Assembly (NCBI RefSeq): GCF_000471905.2
Contig: NW_006496520.1
Span: 989,484 to 1,053,483 of the forward strand
Source: Amborella trichopoda
Lineage: Eukaryota; Streptophyta; Magnoliopsida; Amborellales; Amborellaceae
Length of the DNA: 64,000 bases
Direction of reading: 5' to 3'
Positions 45,831-57,660 of the stretch are shown one piece after another. Below the pieces are notes generated by a model. It was given only the letters and a program-made list of their open reading frames with translations, ran no database searches and was not told where the DNA came from. How positions within the stretch are numbered: position 1 is the stretch's first letter; the number at the start of each line of letters is the position of its first letter. Both the position numbers and the translations under genes were made by a program.

Positions 45831-47140
45831 AGAAGTCAGCAAGTTTAAGACAACAGTACTCTTCTCAATAACTTCCCCTATGTTTTAAACTTTTTGGTTT
45901 TTAGAGTTTATCCTCTCTCTCTCTCTACTGAACTTTAACTTTTTCTCCCCAAAATTTCTCTCTCTCCACCGAAATCTCACCATGCCTAACCTCTCTCTCT
46001 ATCGAACTTTCTTGTTTTCTCCCCAAAATTTCTCTCTTTAAACTCTTCTCTCTCTACCGAAATCTCATTGTGCGTAAATTCTTTCTCACTCTGCCCAAAT
46101 TTTCTCTCTCTGAAATCCCAGACTCTCTCTCTTTCAATGATCCAAAGTACCCCGAATCAAAGTTTCTTCCTCTCTCTCTATTTGTAAGCTATGACCTTAT
46201 TATGGACTCCCTCTTTCTCTTTCTCTTTCTCTGAAATCTCATACTCTCTCTCAACGATCCAAACAACCCCACATTCCCAGTCTCTCTCTTTCTATCTATG
46301 TTTGTATATGACCTTGACATGGACTCTCTCTCTCTCTCTCTCTGATAAGCTACATATGTGACACAAAGAAGCTCCAATTCTCTCTCTAGAATGTAAAGAT
46401 CCTTCTTTGATCTCCATGGAAGAAAAGAAGGTCAAGCAAGGCCACCCAATTTTTTTTTACTAAAGGCTAACTCAAATAGGGCCGGAAACTAGTGTACCGA
46501 ACCTTACCAAAATCCAGGAGCCTGATTGTAACTTACAAGACGTCCGACACAACTACATGTCAGACTAAAATGTTTCTTGCGATATATAAAAATTTCAGAG
46601 ATAGAGAAAGAAATAGAGGGCAGGTAGAGAGAGAGATAAGGAGAAGGAGAGCGAGAGAGAGAGAAAGAGAAGGAGAGAAAGCAGGTTGAGAGAGAAAAAA
46701 ACAGACAGCGGGTAGAGAGAGAATGAAAGTGAGGGTGGAGAGAGAAACTAGTTTCTGGCTGGGTTGAGATGAGGAGAGGGTTGGTGTTTCCCAATGTAAG
46801 GTGGGTTGGGGCCAAGTGAGGGGCATCATGTGGATATTGCTTGTGTGATTCATGAGAGAAGTGTTTAAGCCCAATGGAGAGAGAGAGACAAGTGCACTAC
46901 TATAGTAGAGAGAGACAAGTGCAATGATATTGTGTGAGAGAGAGAGGGCGGATAGAAAGAGAGAAGGATAGAGAGAGAGGGTAGGTAGAGATAGGAGAGA
47001 GATAATCGATAGAGAGAAAGAGAGAGAAGGAACGTAGAGAGAGAAAAAGTGACATATGTCAGATTTTCAGCCATGTAGAGAGAGGGTAAGGGTATTTTAG
47101 TCCTAATATTGTTAACTTCTTGATTAAGGGGTAAATACAA
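45831..47140. repeat. CT-rich tract followed by GA-rich tract
   Basis: 45905-46400 is rich in CTCTCT on the plus strand; 46590-47090 is rich in GAGAGA. No shared unique sequence between the two halves was found by eye. No gene; the frames here (46504-46874 and others) are made of low-complexity serine, leucine and arginine. Confidence 0.6.
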
Positions 47141-48034
47141 GAAAAACCATTGTTGGGGTCTAGGATGTGATTCAAAAAGTATTTGAGGGTAAGATGCCTA
47201 GATACTTGATTTTGGTGGGTATCTATAATTTCTCTAAAAATAAAAAATATTTTTATTTTGTTAAATTAGAGTTTCCATAAGTCATTATTACAATAAATAA
47301 AAAATATGATTCATTTAAACTAAGATAAAACTTTCTAGGGTTTATCCCTCTCCAACTAGTTTCTTCCTTTGCAAGTCGTGGACCAATGATTTCTACCTCT
47401 CCAAGCCTGTGGACCACTGGTTCCTCCCTCTCAACTTCTAGACCACTGGAAATTTATTTATTTTTCTTCAACTTTCTTCTCTTCTATTCTCTTTGTGCCG
47501 TGTGTGATTGTTCCCTCTCTTTTGCCATTAATAACATGAATAGTATTGTACATTGCCTTGTCCACCTTGTTTTTGAGACGAATGCATTAGAACACTTTTC
47601 AATAGCCACATAGTAAGGGTGGTACATGTTGAATTAATAATAGCTAATACTTTATAGCTTCATTTCAAATTTTTACAATGTAACCTTAGATTGGTCTCTA
47701 AGAAATTTTAATGAATAAAATTCAAATACAAAGCAGCCGGTTTTGGACTATTAATATATTTATTTTTATTTTTTGGATCATTTATTATTGTTGCATGACA
47801 TGATTCTTTGTATGTGTAAATATAGATGTGAACTACACAATTTTTAAGATATGTATATAGATGCACATATTTATATTGATAATTGTAGATTTTTTGGATA
47901 TGTCACGTCTAGATGTCATTTTTTTTAGGTTATAATTTCTGACACTCATATTTATGTCATAAATAGACACCCATGTTCGTGCCTATGTAACATAGGCAGT
48001 GTCTATGTAACATAGGCAATAACAATGGTGAAGT
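47141..48034. other. No recognised feature
   Basis: AT-rich. The only repeats noted are two copies of a motif around GTGTCTATGTAACATAGGCA at 47980-48020 and two copies of TGGACCACTGG-like words near 47378-47450. No gene motif. Confidence 0.4.
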
Positions 48035-48787
48035 TGTGGGGGGTCGATAATAGAAAGATATGGGGTGACATTTTATTCTTTATTGATTCCATGTAAATGG
48101 AATGTATTTTGAATTTCTACAATGCAATAATAAATAGTGAAAATTTTCGTAGAGAAAACACATACAATGGGCGATGCACCCAACGCACTCTGTAAAGATC
48201 GTGTCTTAAAAACCTATAAGCAACTCCATCTCCATTAATTAAATCCAGCTTTACAATGGACTGTGTCTAGATAGCCTATTATATAAGGCTGCATGCTTAA
48301 ACGGTAGAAGTAAGGTGCAACTCGAAAAACCAGCAAAAAAAAGTATGTTTTGATGTTGGTAATTGATCATCTCGCATTGAGATGCATGGGTGGAAAATAA
48401 AAAATCAAGTCCTAAAATAGCACATCTTGTAACATCATTAATTTTGACCATCCATTTTAAGATTTCATGAGTTCATAGATCTATTTTATTTGAATTATTT
48501 TTGAAGTTAAAATTTTATAATTAGATATGAAAATAGATTCTTAAACCATCTCAAAATTTTTTACACGCAAATTATATCTTATAATAAATTTGGAGATATG
48601 CCTTACTTTTTATTGTTTAGGGTTGAAACCTTGCACAAACCTCACCCATTACTAGAAGGCTAGTCATCCTTTTTCTGTTATCTTTTCTTATGTATAGCCA
48701 TGTGATCTTCGGATGTGATCAGGTTTCTTGAGCATCTTGGGATTTTAAATATTATGATTTTTGTTGTGTTATTACCCTTTCCAGTTT
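48035..48787. repeat. Third, diverged copy of part of the duplicated segment
   Basis: 48035-48115 matches 5608-5690, and 48700-48787 matches 5700-5785 (shared words GATAATAGAAAG, TTCCATGTAAA, AGGTTTCTTGA.CATCTTGG). The part between is filled by a MITE-like insertion (48255-48655), and after the MITE at 48788-49186 similarity resumes only briefly. Confidence 0.65.
48255..48655. mobile_element. Possible Mutator-type MITE
   Basis: The left part AAGGCTGCATGCTTAAACGG and the right part in reverse AAGGTTTCAACCCTAAACAA form imperfect inverted repeats, each followed by a GTAAGG word. It interrupts the segment copy described above. Ends are approximate. Confidence 0.5.
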
Positions 48788-49186
48788 GGGAAAGTTTATA
48801 AAGAGCCGAAGCTCTAAACAATTGAATTTGAGCCTATGTCAAAAATTTTACTACAAGAGGTTGTTTTGATGCTCAAACATCTAAATATCTTCAAATTGAT
48901 CATCTTGACATCAAGATGAATGGACATGAGAAAAAAATGGATCACAAGTTTTGGAAATAGTGTATTTTGTGAAGCATTTTTGGACTATCAATTTTCAAGA
49001 TTTTTAACTTTGTATAGATATGCCGATCTACACTATTTTTTAAGCTTAAAATTTATAAATAAATTTGAAAATATATTTTAAGGCTATCACAAAGATTTTC
49101 CATATTGAAACCACATTTCTCTACACTATTTGAAGGTAAGCTCTAATTTGATTGTTTAGAGCCTAGGCTCTATACAAACGACACCC
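48788..49186. mobile_element. Mutator-type MITE with 9-bp target duplication
   Basis: TTCCAGTTT flanks the element (48779-48787 and 49187-49195). Its ends form inverted repeats of about 45 bp with the shared words AGAGCC and GCTCTAAACAAT. 399 bp, AT-rich, non-coding. It is inserted in the third copy of the duplicated segment. Confidence 0.85.
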
Positions 49187-49396
49187 TTCCAGTTTCTTGT
49201 ATTGCGGTACTCTTCTCAATTGACTTTTAAACATTCAACACGGTTTTCCAAGGCGAAGGAGTTCACCTTGTGTAACAATTAATTCATCACTTTAAAACGC
49301 TGATCCTTCAATAGCTTTTATACATTTTTTGGGCAACTGCCACATCTTATAGCAGCAACTTCTGAGTTTAATGAAACCATACTCTCTATTTTCAGA

Positions 49397-49740
49397 TATC
49401 AATGCCTCACTGGAGAAATGCTTCACTGATGCCATTATCACTCTTGGTGATTGTCAACAGCATACACCCTAGGTAGCTGTTTTCCTACATGCTCCTCAGG
49501 TCCATGTTTATGCGGCTCCTAACCCAAGATAAAACATGGATCCTAACAGCAATAACATGCTATTTATGTTGCAAGGGCTGCAAAAGCTTGCCGATCGAAA
49601 CTGGAGTTCGGATCTCACTGAGTCATTTATCATAAAAGTGAAAAGTGAAGAATCGCCCAATCCTGTTTATTTTCTCTTGTTTTTGAAACAGCTCACCTAG
49701 TTCTAGTATAAATTCGTCGAAGGTCTCTGGAGTCGATACT
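49397..49740 (+). other. Possible coding remnant, family unknown
   Basis: A plus-strand frame of about 110 codons has only two internal stops: DINASLEKCFTDAIITLGDC, a stop, then VAVFLHAPQVHVYAAPNPR, a stop, then NMDPNSNNMLFMLQGLQKLA and a further 35 residues. The composition is protein-like, unlike its neighbours. No motif is recognised. It may be an exon of an old pseudogene or chance. Confidence 0.3.
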
Positions 49741-50494
49741 TTGTGGGACAACATGTAGTCCATAGTTTTAAAGTGGGGACTCCGAATGCCGATCACCGCT
49801 TTCTGACTCCATCAATGTAAGGTAGAGATGAGCCATTGAACCATTTTTGAGACAAGTATTGATCTTCACTACCATCAATTGATAAGGATGGATTCTGGAT
49901 TTCAACTGATGAATCCCAATACAGTAAAACGTAAAACTTTATGGATTAGATAGATGCTACACATTTGTTTTTGAGTCTGACTGCCCTCTCGTGTTAGTAC
50001 CGATCTCTCTATATTTGTCATTCATATGGTGCACCTAGTTCCACTGAGTTGAGAGTTCATCTGTATCTTTATACCAACTTTTAATTAGTTCAACTAAAAG
50101 CATAATTTACTCATAAAAAATTTCAAGTTTTTGATGGAAGACCTGAGAGTTCTTGACGAGCTAGATCTATTATTCATCTCCATTCTACCATGCATGTCCA
50201 ATTACATGATGGAAGAGAATACTTATACGTAAGGATCTGAATTGATTTCCTATTTTGACTAATTCATATTGACAGGGTATTAGGAAAAAAAAAAACAAGG
50301 CTATTATTTCTAGGGGAACTAAAGGGCTAACCCTCTCTGACATAGCATAGTACCATAGGCATATAACATAAAAATGTTAATATGTTTTGGTTTGAAAAGT
50401 ATTTTTATGTTTTTCAAGACAACACTATGTATTATTATTCTTTCCTAAATTGCTTTGATTATGGTTTTATTGTTCTTTCCTAAATTGCTTTGTA
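49741..50494. other. Gene-free; contains an old duplicated stretch
   Basis: 50150-50290 resembles 11895-12045 (shared TCCATTCTACC.TGCAT.TCCAATTA and GACAGGGTATTAGG words) and 50325-50385 resembles 12690-12790. Confidence 0.5.
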
Positions 50495-50621
50495 GAGAGA
50501 GAAAGATGCGGGTTTGAGTCCCACATTGCAGAGGAGACAGTTTATTGGGTTCTATTTAAGAGCATATATTCCCATGCAATATACTTTAAGAACAAAGGAG
50601 AGAGAAATTGCATACACGGAT

Positions 50622-50647
50622 CACGCGCATACGTATGTGTATGCGCG
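50622..50647. other. 26-bp perfect alternating purine-pyrimidine tract
   Basis: Reads CACGCGCATACG then TATGTGTATGCGCG with strict alternation and a dyad GCGCATAC/GTATGCGC. Such tracts can adopt Z-DNA. It lies about 60 bp after the TATA-like box. Confidence 0.85.
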
Positions 50648-50860
50648 AGGACGCAAGGGCGCTTGATGGCGCACTTTGCACTTCGCATGAGGTGCCCCTC
50701 ACTCAAGCACGTGTTCAAATTAAGGCTTGTGGCTCATTTTCTCTGTGTGAGCCCGGCTCGTAGGGGATCCAACGGTAATCTAGCCTTTGATTGGATGGAG
50801 GCTTGGAACAGTAGCCATCAAGTACTTGTAGTTGTTGGATGGTGCATGTAACCACCAATA

Positions 50861-51527
50861 CACTAATGAGCACGTGTATATAACTTGTAGCTGTTGGATG
50901 GTACATATAACCACCACAACCACCATCCAACACTAAATGCGCAGCCTCTTTCTGCTCGATAGCAAGGGCCCTCCTACCGATACAGGTTAGACACTTAGAA
51001 CATACTGAGCACACTTTTGTGCCATTACACTAATGAGCAAGTGTATATAACTTGTAGCTGTTGGGTGGTGCATGTAACCACCACAACCACCATCCAACAC
51101 TAAATGCACAGCCTATTTCTGCTCTATAACAAGGTCTCTCCTACCCATACTGATTAGACACTTAAATATACTAAGCACACTTTTGTGCCATTACACTAAT
51201 GAGCAAGTGTATATAACTTGTAGCTGTTGGGTGGTGCATGTAACCACCACAACCACCATCCAACACTAAATGCGTGGTCTCTTTCTGCTCTATAACAAGG
51301 GCCCTCCTACGCATACAGGTTAGACACTTAGAACATACTGAGCACACTTTTGTGCCATTACACTAATGAGCAAATGTATATAACTTGTAGCTGTTGGGTG
51401 GTGCATGTAACCACGACAACCACCATCCAACACTAAATGCACGGCCTCCTTCTGCTCTATAACAAGGGCCCTCCTACGCATACTGGTTAGACACTTAGAA
51501 CATACTGAGCACACTTTTGTGCCTCTC
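50861..51527. repeat. Tandem repeat of four ~166-bp units
   Basis: Units start at 50861, 51028, 51194 and 51361 with CACTAATGAGCA. A fifth, shortened unit is at 52114-52245. Each contains an inverted repeat GTTGGGTGGT...ACCACCATCCAAC that could form a hairpin. Confidence 0.92.
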
Positions 51528-52584
51528 TATGCACATTTCTCTACAATTCTAGCAAGCACAACATTGGGCTAAATCTCCCTGTCTTTACTCATTTTTCTCT
51601 CTTTCTCTCTCTAATACATCAAGACTTTAGTGCCTAGTGTGTGGGTTCCAAGCTCAGGTGCATAGAGCTTAAGACCATTGAAAAAGACCTCTCTCTTTTC
51701 CTATATGCCGAGGATGAATTACATTTCTTATGCACATCAAATACTATATTAAAGGGGACAAATATCGTCTTAAGATAGCGCTCTTGCGTGCCTGAAAATA
51801 AGAAGAGTTCGAGATCTAAATTTTAGAAATCGCACCCAAGAACGTATGCGGGTCTGGCTCGTGGCTCATTGTATTTTTGTGAGCCCAGCTCGTAGGGGGA
51901 TCCCATGGTCATCTAGTCGTTGATGAGATGGAGAATTGTAACAGTAGCCTTCAAGTGCTTGGGGTTTAGGCTAGTGGCTCGTTGTCTTTTTGTGAGCCCG
52001 ACTCGTAGGGGGATCCCATAGTCATCTAGGCGTTGATGAGATGGAGGATTGTACCTGTAGCCCTCAAGTGCTTGTAACTTGTAGCTGTTGGATGATGCAT
52101 GTAACCACCAATACACTAATGAGCAAGTGCATGTAACTTGTAGCATGTAACCGGCACAACACTAACTGCGCAGCCTCTTGGTGCTCTATAACAAGGGCCC
52201 TCCAACTTATACGGGTTAGACACGTAGAACATACTGAGCACACTTTTGAGCCTCTCTATGCACCTTTCTTTGCATTTCAAGCAAGCACAGCAGTGGGCTA
52301 AATCTCCCTCTCTCTACTCATTTTTCTCTCTTTCTCTCTCTAATACATCAAGACTCTGGTGCCTAGTGTGTGGGTTCCAAGCTCAAATGCATAGAGATTA
52401 AGACAATTGAAAAAGACCTCTCTCTTTTCCTGTACCCTGAGGATGAATAACACCTTTTATGCACATCAAATACTTTTATGCACATCAAACACTATATTGA
52501 AGGGGACAAATATCATCTTGAGATAGCACACCTGCATGCTCGAAAAAAAGAAGAGTTTGAGATCTAATTCTTCGAAATCATATC

Positions 52585-52792
52585 ATTTTCTCCCCCCATT
52601 TCACCCAAAAAAACTCCAATAATAAATGTTTCGTACTATTTTACTCTCATGAAGAGACCGAGTACATGTTCTTACTGTGTGAGTATAACATTTATTCGGA
52701 GATGGGTCTTTAGGGACTCGAAGATTTCCACAACTATTTCTGAACAAGCTGCTGCTATTTTTACACAATGGGAGGTGGATGGGATTACTACT
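52585..52792 (+). pseudogene. LINE ORF2 zinc-knuckle-like C-terminal fragment
   Basis: In one frame HEETEYMFLLCEYNIY recalls the EE...HLF..C...  motif of the plant LINE C-terminal region; in another the frame reads RRWVFRDSKISTTISEQAAA and IFTQWEVDGITT. The sequence continues after the solo LTR at 55625. Confidence 0.55.
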
Positions 52793-55619
52793 TGTCACGA
52801 CCCGGCCCCCTCATACTATACATATCGGAGGGTAACAAAGTGTCAGACCTCAAAATGAGGTGGCGAACGCCACCCAAGTGAAAGTGGCTCAACGCATAAA
52901 AACATGGAATCAAGAGTATCCATGAAATAAAACTAAAATCCAATCATTAACATCTAATATCCAAAAGTTTCTTACAATTTCTCCAACGCACTAATGACCC
53001 AAAATTACAAGGCTAAATATAAACATCATAGTGGCCTTACCACTGAAGACATATTAGGAAGAGCTTTTGAAGGCAACTCCACAAAACATCCAACTTCAGC
53101 CACCCGAACAAAGAACAGCTACCCGTCTTCAGATCAGAGACTAACACTCTTCACTCTACAGTCATGGGAGTAAAATGGAATGAGCTAATAGCCCAGTAAG
53201 CAGATCTACACAATTACATTCCAACTTCATAAACAGTGATAACAGTAAACGGTGCTAACTAATTTATAAAGGTATCAAGAAATTTTCCTCTGTTATGCCC
53301 TTTAACACGTTCACAATGAAAGGATAAACACAGTTTACTTATCAGGAACATGCAGTGCATAAATCATAAATCATTTCATTTTAAGCGGATAGTAAGACTA
53401 ACAGTTCACAGTTTCACACAATAGAAGCTAGAAGAACCTACTTCTGAAATAGAAGTTCCATCGATCAGGTCAAGCAAATCTCGTAGCATGGAGCCTTTAC
53501 TCTCGTTCAAGAGGGAGGACAATGACAAGTGGGTGCCCCACTTCGTAATGCCCTCACACACACACACGTCCCCAGCACGCTTTGGGGTAATTGATAGGCA
53601 GAGGCCTTGCAAGACACGACCCTCTCATGTGCCCTTCCGACGAGAGAGCATTACACTATCATTGGGTGACCCAATGCATGGTGCCAATAAAGATTTGAGG
53701 GGGAGCGACCCACCCTATTATCCAGTTTCACCTCCCGACCCCAGTCTTATCATTAGGGTCAAGGTACAGTAAAAAAAGGTCGGCATAATAGTATTCAACT
53801 GTATATCACAGTATAAAGTTGTATCACAGTACTCACTACCAATGCATGGCCCATGGCGTAGTGGTCAGTATCAATATCACAATATCAGTGTCACGATATC
53901 CCATTATCACAATTCCAATATTATAGTATCACTGTCACATTATGACGATATCATTATCATAGTATAACAGTAACAGTATCACAGTATCACAATTCACATT
54001 TCCTGCTATTATAGGCAATGACATGCGCTCACAATTAACTTTTGATCTGTTTTGAATTTGGAGGAGGTTCCAAAACCAATTTTATACTAGAGACACTCAT
54101 CGTTTACATGGAGGTGGTTTGAAGGCAATAGGATCCTGTTTGTCCCTTTAAAAGTTCAAGAAAATAGAGGTTCACTAGTTGTACCCTGTTGTGCTTGCGA
54201 GGTAGTGACATATCCTACCTCGTACTGCTATAACTTTCAATCCATAAGGTATTTTAAGATAATTTCAGAACCAAATTTTAAGCCAAGACATGTGTCTTTC
54301 TAATAAGGTCAATTTGAAAGCATTTCAGCTCCATTTGGTAATTCAAAGGTCCATTCCAAACAAGGTGATAATTCTGAGGTTTATCAAAACTGTCCATAGT
54401 GACCTATTTTCATAAAATAAAGCCTAACTTTCAATCTAAGAAGAATTTCAAAATAATTTATGAATGTAAATTTTATCCCACTCAAAGAGATTTCAAATGG
54501 CTATGGTTTGACTGGAAATGGATCTCGTTCGGTTGGTTAAAATCAGTGACTACAGTAGTGTCAGTGGAAAATTCAGGAAAAACAGTCGACAGTGATACAT
54601 GCTTATATTTTGAAACATAACTTCATTTTTATAAAGAATTTCAATAGCTGGCAAACACAAACATTTTACTAGAATCGCATATCATTCCAATGGCAGTGAT
54701 TTGAGATCAATTGGACCTCATTTGGCTGTTCAAAGACTCTTATAAAGGCATGCATGTTCCTGGATTTCACAGTAACGCTTTACATGCCTCAAGAATATGT
54801 TCTATAACCTTCAATTCTTTAGTGAATAACATCATAATAATTGTTCCTTCACAATATACGCATATAAACATACATTCTCTATAGAATTTGTAAGTCATAC
54901 ATTCATTTTTCAGCACCAAAATTCATCATATGACAAAGGCACCAAATTCAGTGAAATAAGGCATAGGAATCACTTCAATACATTCACTTTTTTTTATTAC
55001 TCATCTTATAGACAATCAATTTCATGTATTCTCATGGCAGTGGTGCAATGGTGGTGGATCCACTTACATATTATGCAAAGATGCTTTAAAAAATCCTTTT
55101 TCACAGTCTCCTTCCAGCTCCTAATAAGGTTCCAACAATGGAGTAACAGTGAGCTCACAATGGCTCTTAGGGAGACAGAGAGAGAGAGAGTAAAAGCTCT
55201 TGAGAGGAGTGTTTGAAGGGGTATTTATAAACAAGAAAGGGGAGAGGGACAGCATGTACAAGCTAAGTGGCAACAAGCGTTACAAGTGTTGTGTATGTGG
55301 TGTCCAAGTGGCTGTCAAAGGCTCATAAGTGGCTTACATGTGTCAGACGGCATTACACAGATGGCATTACACAGACGACATTACACAGATGGCATTACAT
55401 AGACGGCATTTCACAAATGGCATTACACAAACGGCATTACACAAATTGCATTACACAAACGGCATTACACAGACGGCGTTACACAGATGGCATTTCATAG
55501 ACAACATTACACTTCTCTTCTCCTCTTCTATTGACGGCATTACACTTCTCTTCTCGTCTTCCATTGGCTTTTTATTGCCGCGCAAGCCTTTTTAAGGGGG
55601 AAAAGTTTCGGTTCTTACA
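52793..55619 (-). mobile_element. Solo gypsy LTR with CTACT target duplication
   Basis: 2827 bp from TGTCACGACCCGG to GTTCTTACA, with the perfect 5-bp duplication CTACT at 52788-52792 and 55620-55624. No internal region follows, so the element was reduced by recombination between its LTRs. On minus a TATA box TTTATAAATACC is at about 55235-55224. The LTR is related to 42552-45796. The internal part 53790-54000 is a degenerate array of TATCACAGT-type words. Confidence 0.93.
55344..55548. repeat. U3 minisatellite of the solo LTR
   Basis: About twelve units of about 17 bp of the type GACGGCATTACACAGAT, ending near the LTR start. It lies upstream of the TATA box on the minus strand. The sequence differs from the minisatellite of the 3.2-kb LTR but the position is the same. 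Confidence 0.9.
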
Positions 55620-55624
55620 CTACT

Positions 55625-55960
55625 ATAGGGAGGATTCATTAGGAAGTTGTGAGAGGGGAGTTGTTTTTAGAGGTATGGAAGGAGCGTAATGGAGCAGTGT
55701 TTAAAGGAAAAGTGTAATGAATTGATTGAAGAAGTTCATGTAGTCACTATAAGGAAAGAGTTTTGGGGAGTTTCTTGGATTGATCTAACGTATGAGCTAG
55801 AGAAGATGTTTAGGGCACATAGCCAAGTCACTCCTAGAAGTAGAGGTTGGGAGCCCAATGTTAAGCTTGGTGAAACTCAATTTTGATGGAAGTTGACCCT
55901 GAGAGGGTAGGCATTGTGGGATTGGTAAGAGATCATGATGGATATATTTTGATATAATAG
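55625..55960 (+). pseudogene. LINE ORF2 fragment, head of RNase H
   Basis: Reads VWKERNGAVFKGKCNELIEE, RSRGWEPNVKLGETQF and, out of frame, a G.VRDHDGYI-like block, as in plant LINE ORF2 (WKERN..VF; W.K.N.DG; G.GGV.RD..G). It is continuous with 52585-52792 on removing the solo LTR, and with 60569-60715 on removing copia A2. It aligns with 12840-13306. Confidence 0.75.
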
Positions 55961-56694
55961 TGTTGGCAAATCGGAATAACCCAAATCCCTATTTGATGTG
56001 GTGAGCACCCCATAACAATGAATCCATCACCCAAACAAAATACCCAATAACAATGATATATGCAATTCATTTGGAAAAAATACAAAGATAAGAAAAATAA
56101 ATAAAATGGGAAATCACCAAACCACAACAAAAGTTAGAGTAGAAAGCACACACAAATGAGTTTCATCCACTAGCACGGGGCAAGGATGCATTTGCTCGCA
56201 AAAGAAGAAATCTACAAGTTTGGGGTTTTGTAGAGATTACCTCATACAATAAAAAAGAAAGCCCAAATAGATATTCTACTATAGTACTACTATCAATCGA
56301 CTCCTCTCTTCGTCACTGTTCACTAAGACCATTGCTGTGAAAAAATTTTGCTAAAAAATTGGCCCAATACGAGCCCTCATGGTGTTAGGATTTGTGCAAA
56401 GCCCTAATTTCTATCCCCCAAACTTCTCTATACTTTTTCTTATTGTTTCCTCGCTCTAAAAATTTTATGGGCCCCCATAAAGGCATTTTTTTTGACAAAA
56501 ACACCCCTTATCAAAAGAGAAAATTTTGGGCAAGGGTCTTAAACAACTTGCCAGATATATTGAACCAATATGTGTCTGGACCTCTTATGGTGAATCAGGT
56601 TCTTGGCCAAGTGAATGATACCCATATTGTAACGAAATAGTTCCATAGGGCTTGTATACAATGCCAATCTTACCCATCAATCCTTGAAGCCACA

Positions 56695-57660
56695 CTACAT
56701 CTTTTGATGCCTCTGTTGCCACCATATTTCGACTTCAATAGTTAATAATGCTACCATGTATTGGAGCCTTGGCATCCAACTTATCGGTCTACTTGCAAAC
56801 CGAAAAACAAGGGCGACAGTTGAACTTTCTCTATCAACATCACTAGCAAAATTTGCATCCATAAAACCTTGCATTGGATTGGAGCCATTGCCAAATATGA
56901 TTGTATAACTTATAGTGCCTCTTAAATGCCAGAGCAAATTTTCTTCCCAATGAAACTTTCTGAGGTTTTTTATAAACCGATTTAAGACACCAACCACATG
57001 GGCAATATCCGTCCAGTACATACCCTGGAAAATATTAAACTTCCAATTGCATTTGCATAGGGCATCTTAGTCATGCTTCTTCTTTATTCTTCCGTTTTTA
57101 GACTTTTCCTTAAAGATAATTTGAAGTGAGGCACTAGGGGTCTCTTCATTACCTTTGCTTTTTTCTTGCCAATTTTTCAAGCACCATTTATATGTATCCC
57201 ATTTGAGATAGTGACAAAATTTTATTTTGCCTCTCCCTCTCAATTTCAATCCCAAGAATTTGCCTTTCCAATATGAGATCCTTCATGTCAAATCTTTTGC
57301 TCAAAGATATTTTGAGCTCATCAATTCTAGCCTTATCCTTACATACACAAAGCATGTTATCCACATAAGACTAATCAAGTATGTAACATCATAAAAAAAT
57401 TCAAATAGTTGTAATGGTCATACTTACTTCTAGTGTATCCAAGGCTCATCATGAGCATATCAAATATTCTAGATCATTGTCTTGATGATTGCTTCAGTCC
57501 ATACAATGACCTCTTCAATTTGCACAAAATTCCTACATTGCCCTTCTTTGTGAAGCCTTCCCGTTGTTGCATGTATATTTCTACTTTAAGTTCCCCATGT
57601 AAAATTGCCGTATTCACTTCTATTTTCTTGAGTTCCAACTCGTACATGGCATAACCCAAG
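56695..57660 (-). pseudogene. pol: copia A2 reverse transcriptase / RNase H remnant
   Basis: 57659-57474 reads YELELKKIEVNTAILHGELK, VEIYMQQREGFTKKGN and LCKLKRSLYGLKQSSRQ, the RT start. The YVDD-box region near 57360 has lost a base and is out of frame. The RNase H part (57021-56695) reads WTDIAHVVGVLNRF and KFHWEE, then SRPISWMPRLQYMVALLTIE. The order matches A1. Confidence 0.82.

Larger units (their letters stand above)
50495..52580. repeat. Complex direct repeat, two large units
   Basis: Unit 1 (about 50720-51830) and unit 2 (about 51862-52580) share GTGAGCCC.GCTCGTAGGGG, the 166-bp module, TGTGTGGGTTCCAAGCTCA and AGAAGAGTTPGAGATCTAA-like ends (P marks a C/T difference). Before unit 1 come GAGTCCCACATTGCAGAGG and a TATTTAAGAG box (50553), as found in LTR promoters. 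Unit 2 starts with a further tandem pair of about 112 bp (51862-51972, 51973-52083). It may be an LTR pair of a short element; no primer site was found. Confidence 0.65.

Noticed and set aside
46504-47140. Serine/leucine-rich minus frames of about 90-104 codons
   Set aside because: They are translations of GA/CT microsatellite-like sequence.
50508-50530. GGGTTTGAGTCCCAC resembling a tRNA T-arm
   Set aside because: No acceptor, D-arm or anticodon stem can be built around it; the phrase is common in plant LTR promoters.
50861-51527. Regularly spaced repeats that could suggest a CRISPR array
   Set aside because: Units are 166-167 bp with no short repeat plus unique spacers, and the genome is a plant.
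55267-55595. Plus frames of 77-88 codons rich in H, T and W
   Set aside because: They are translations of the 17-bp minisatellite in the solo LTR.
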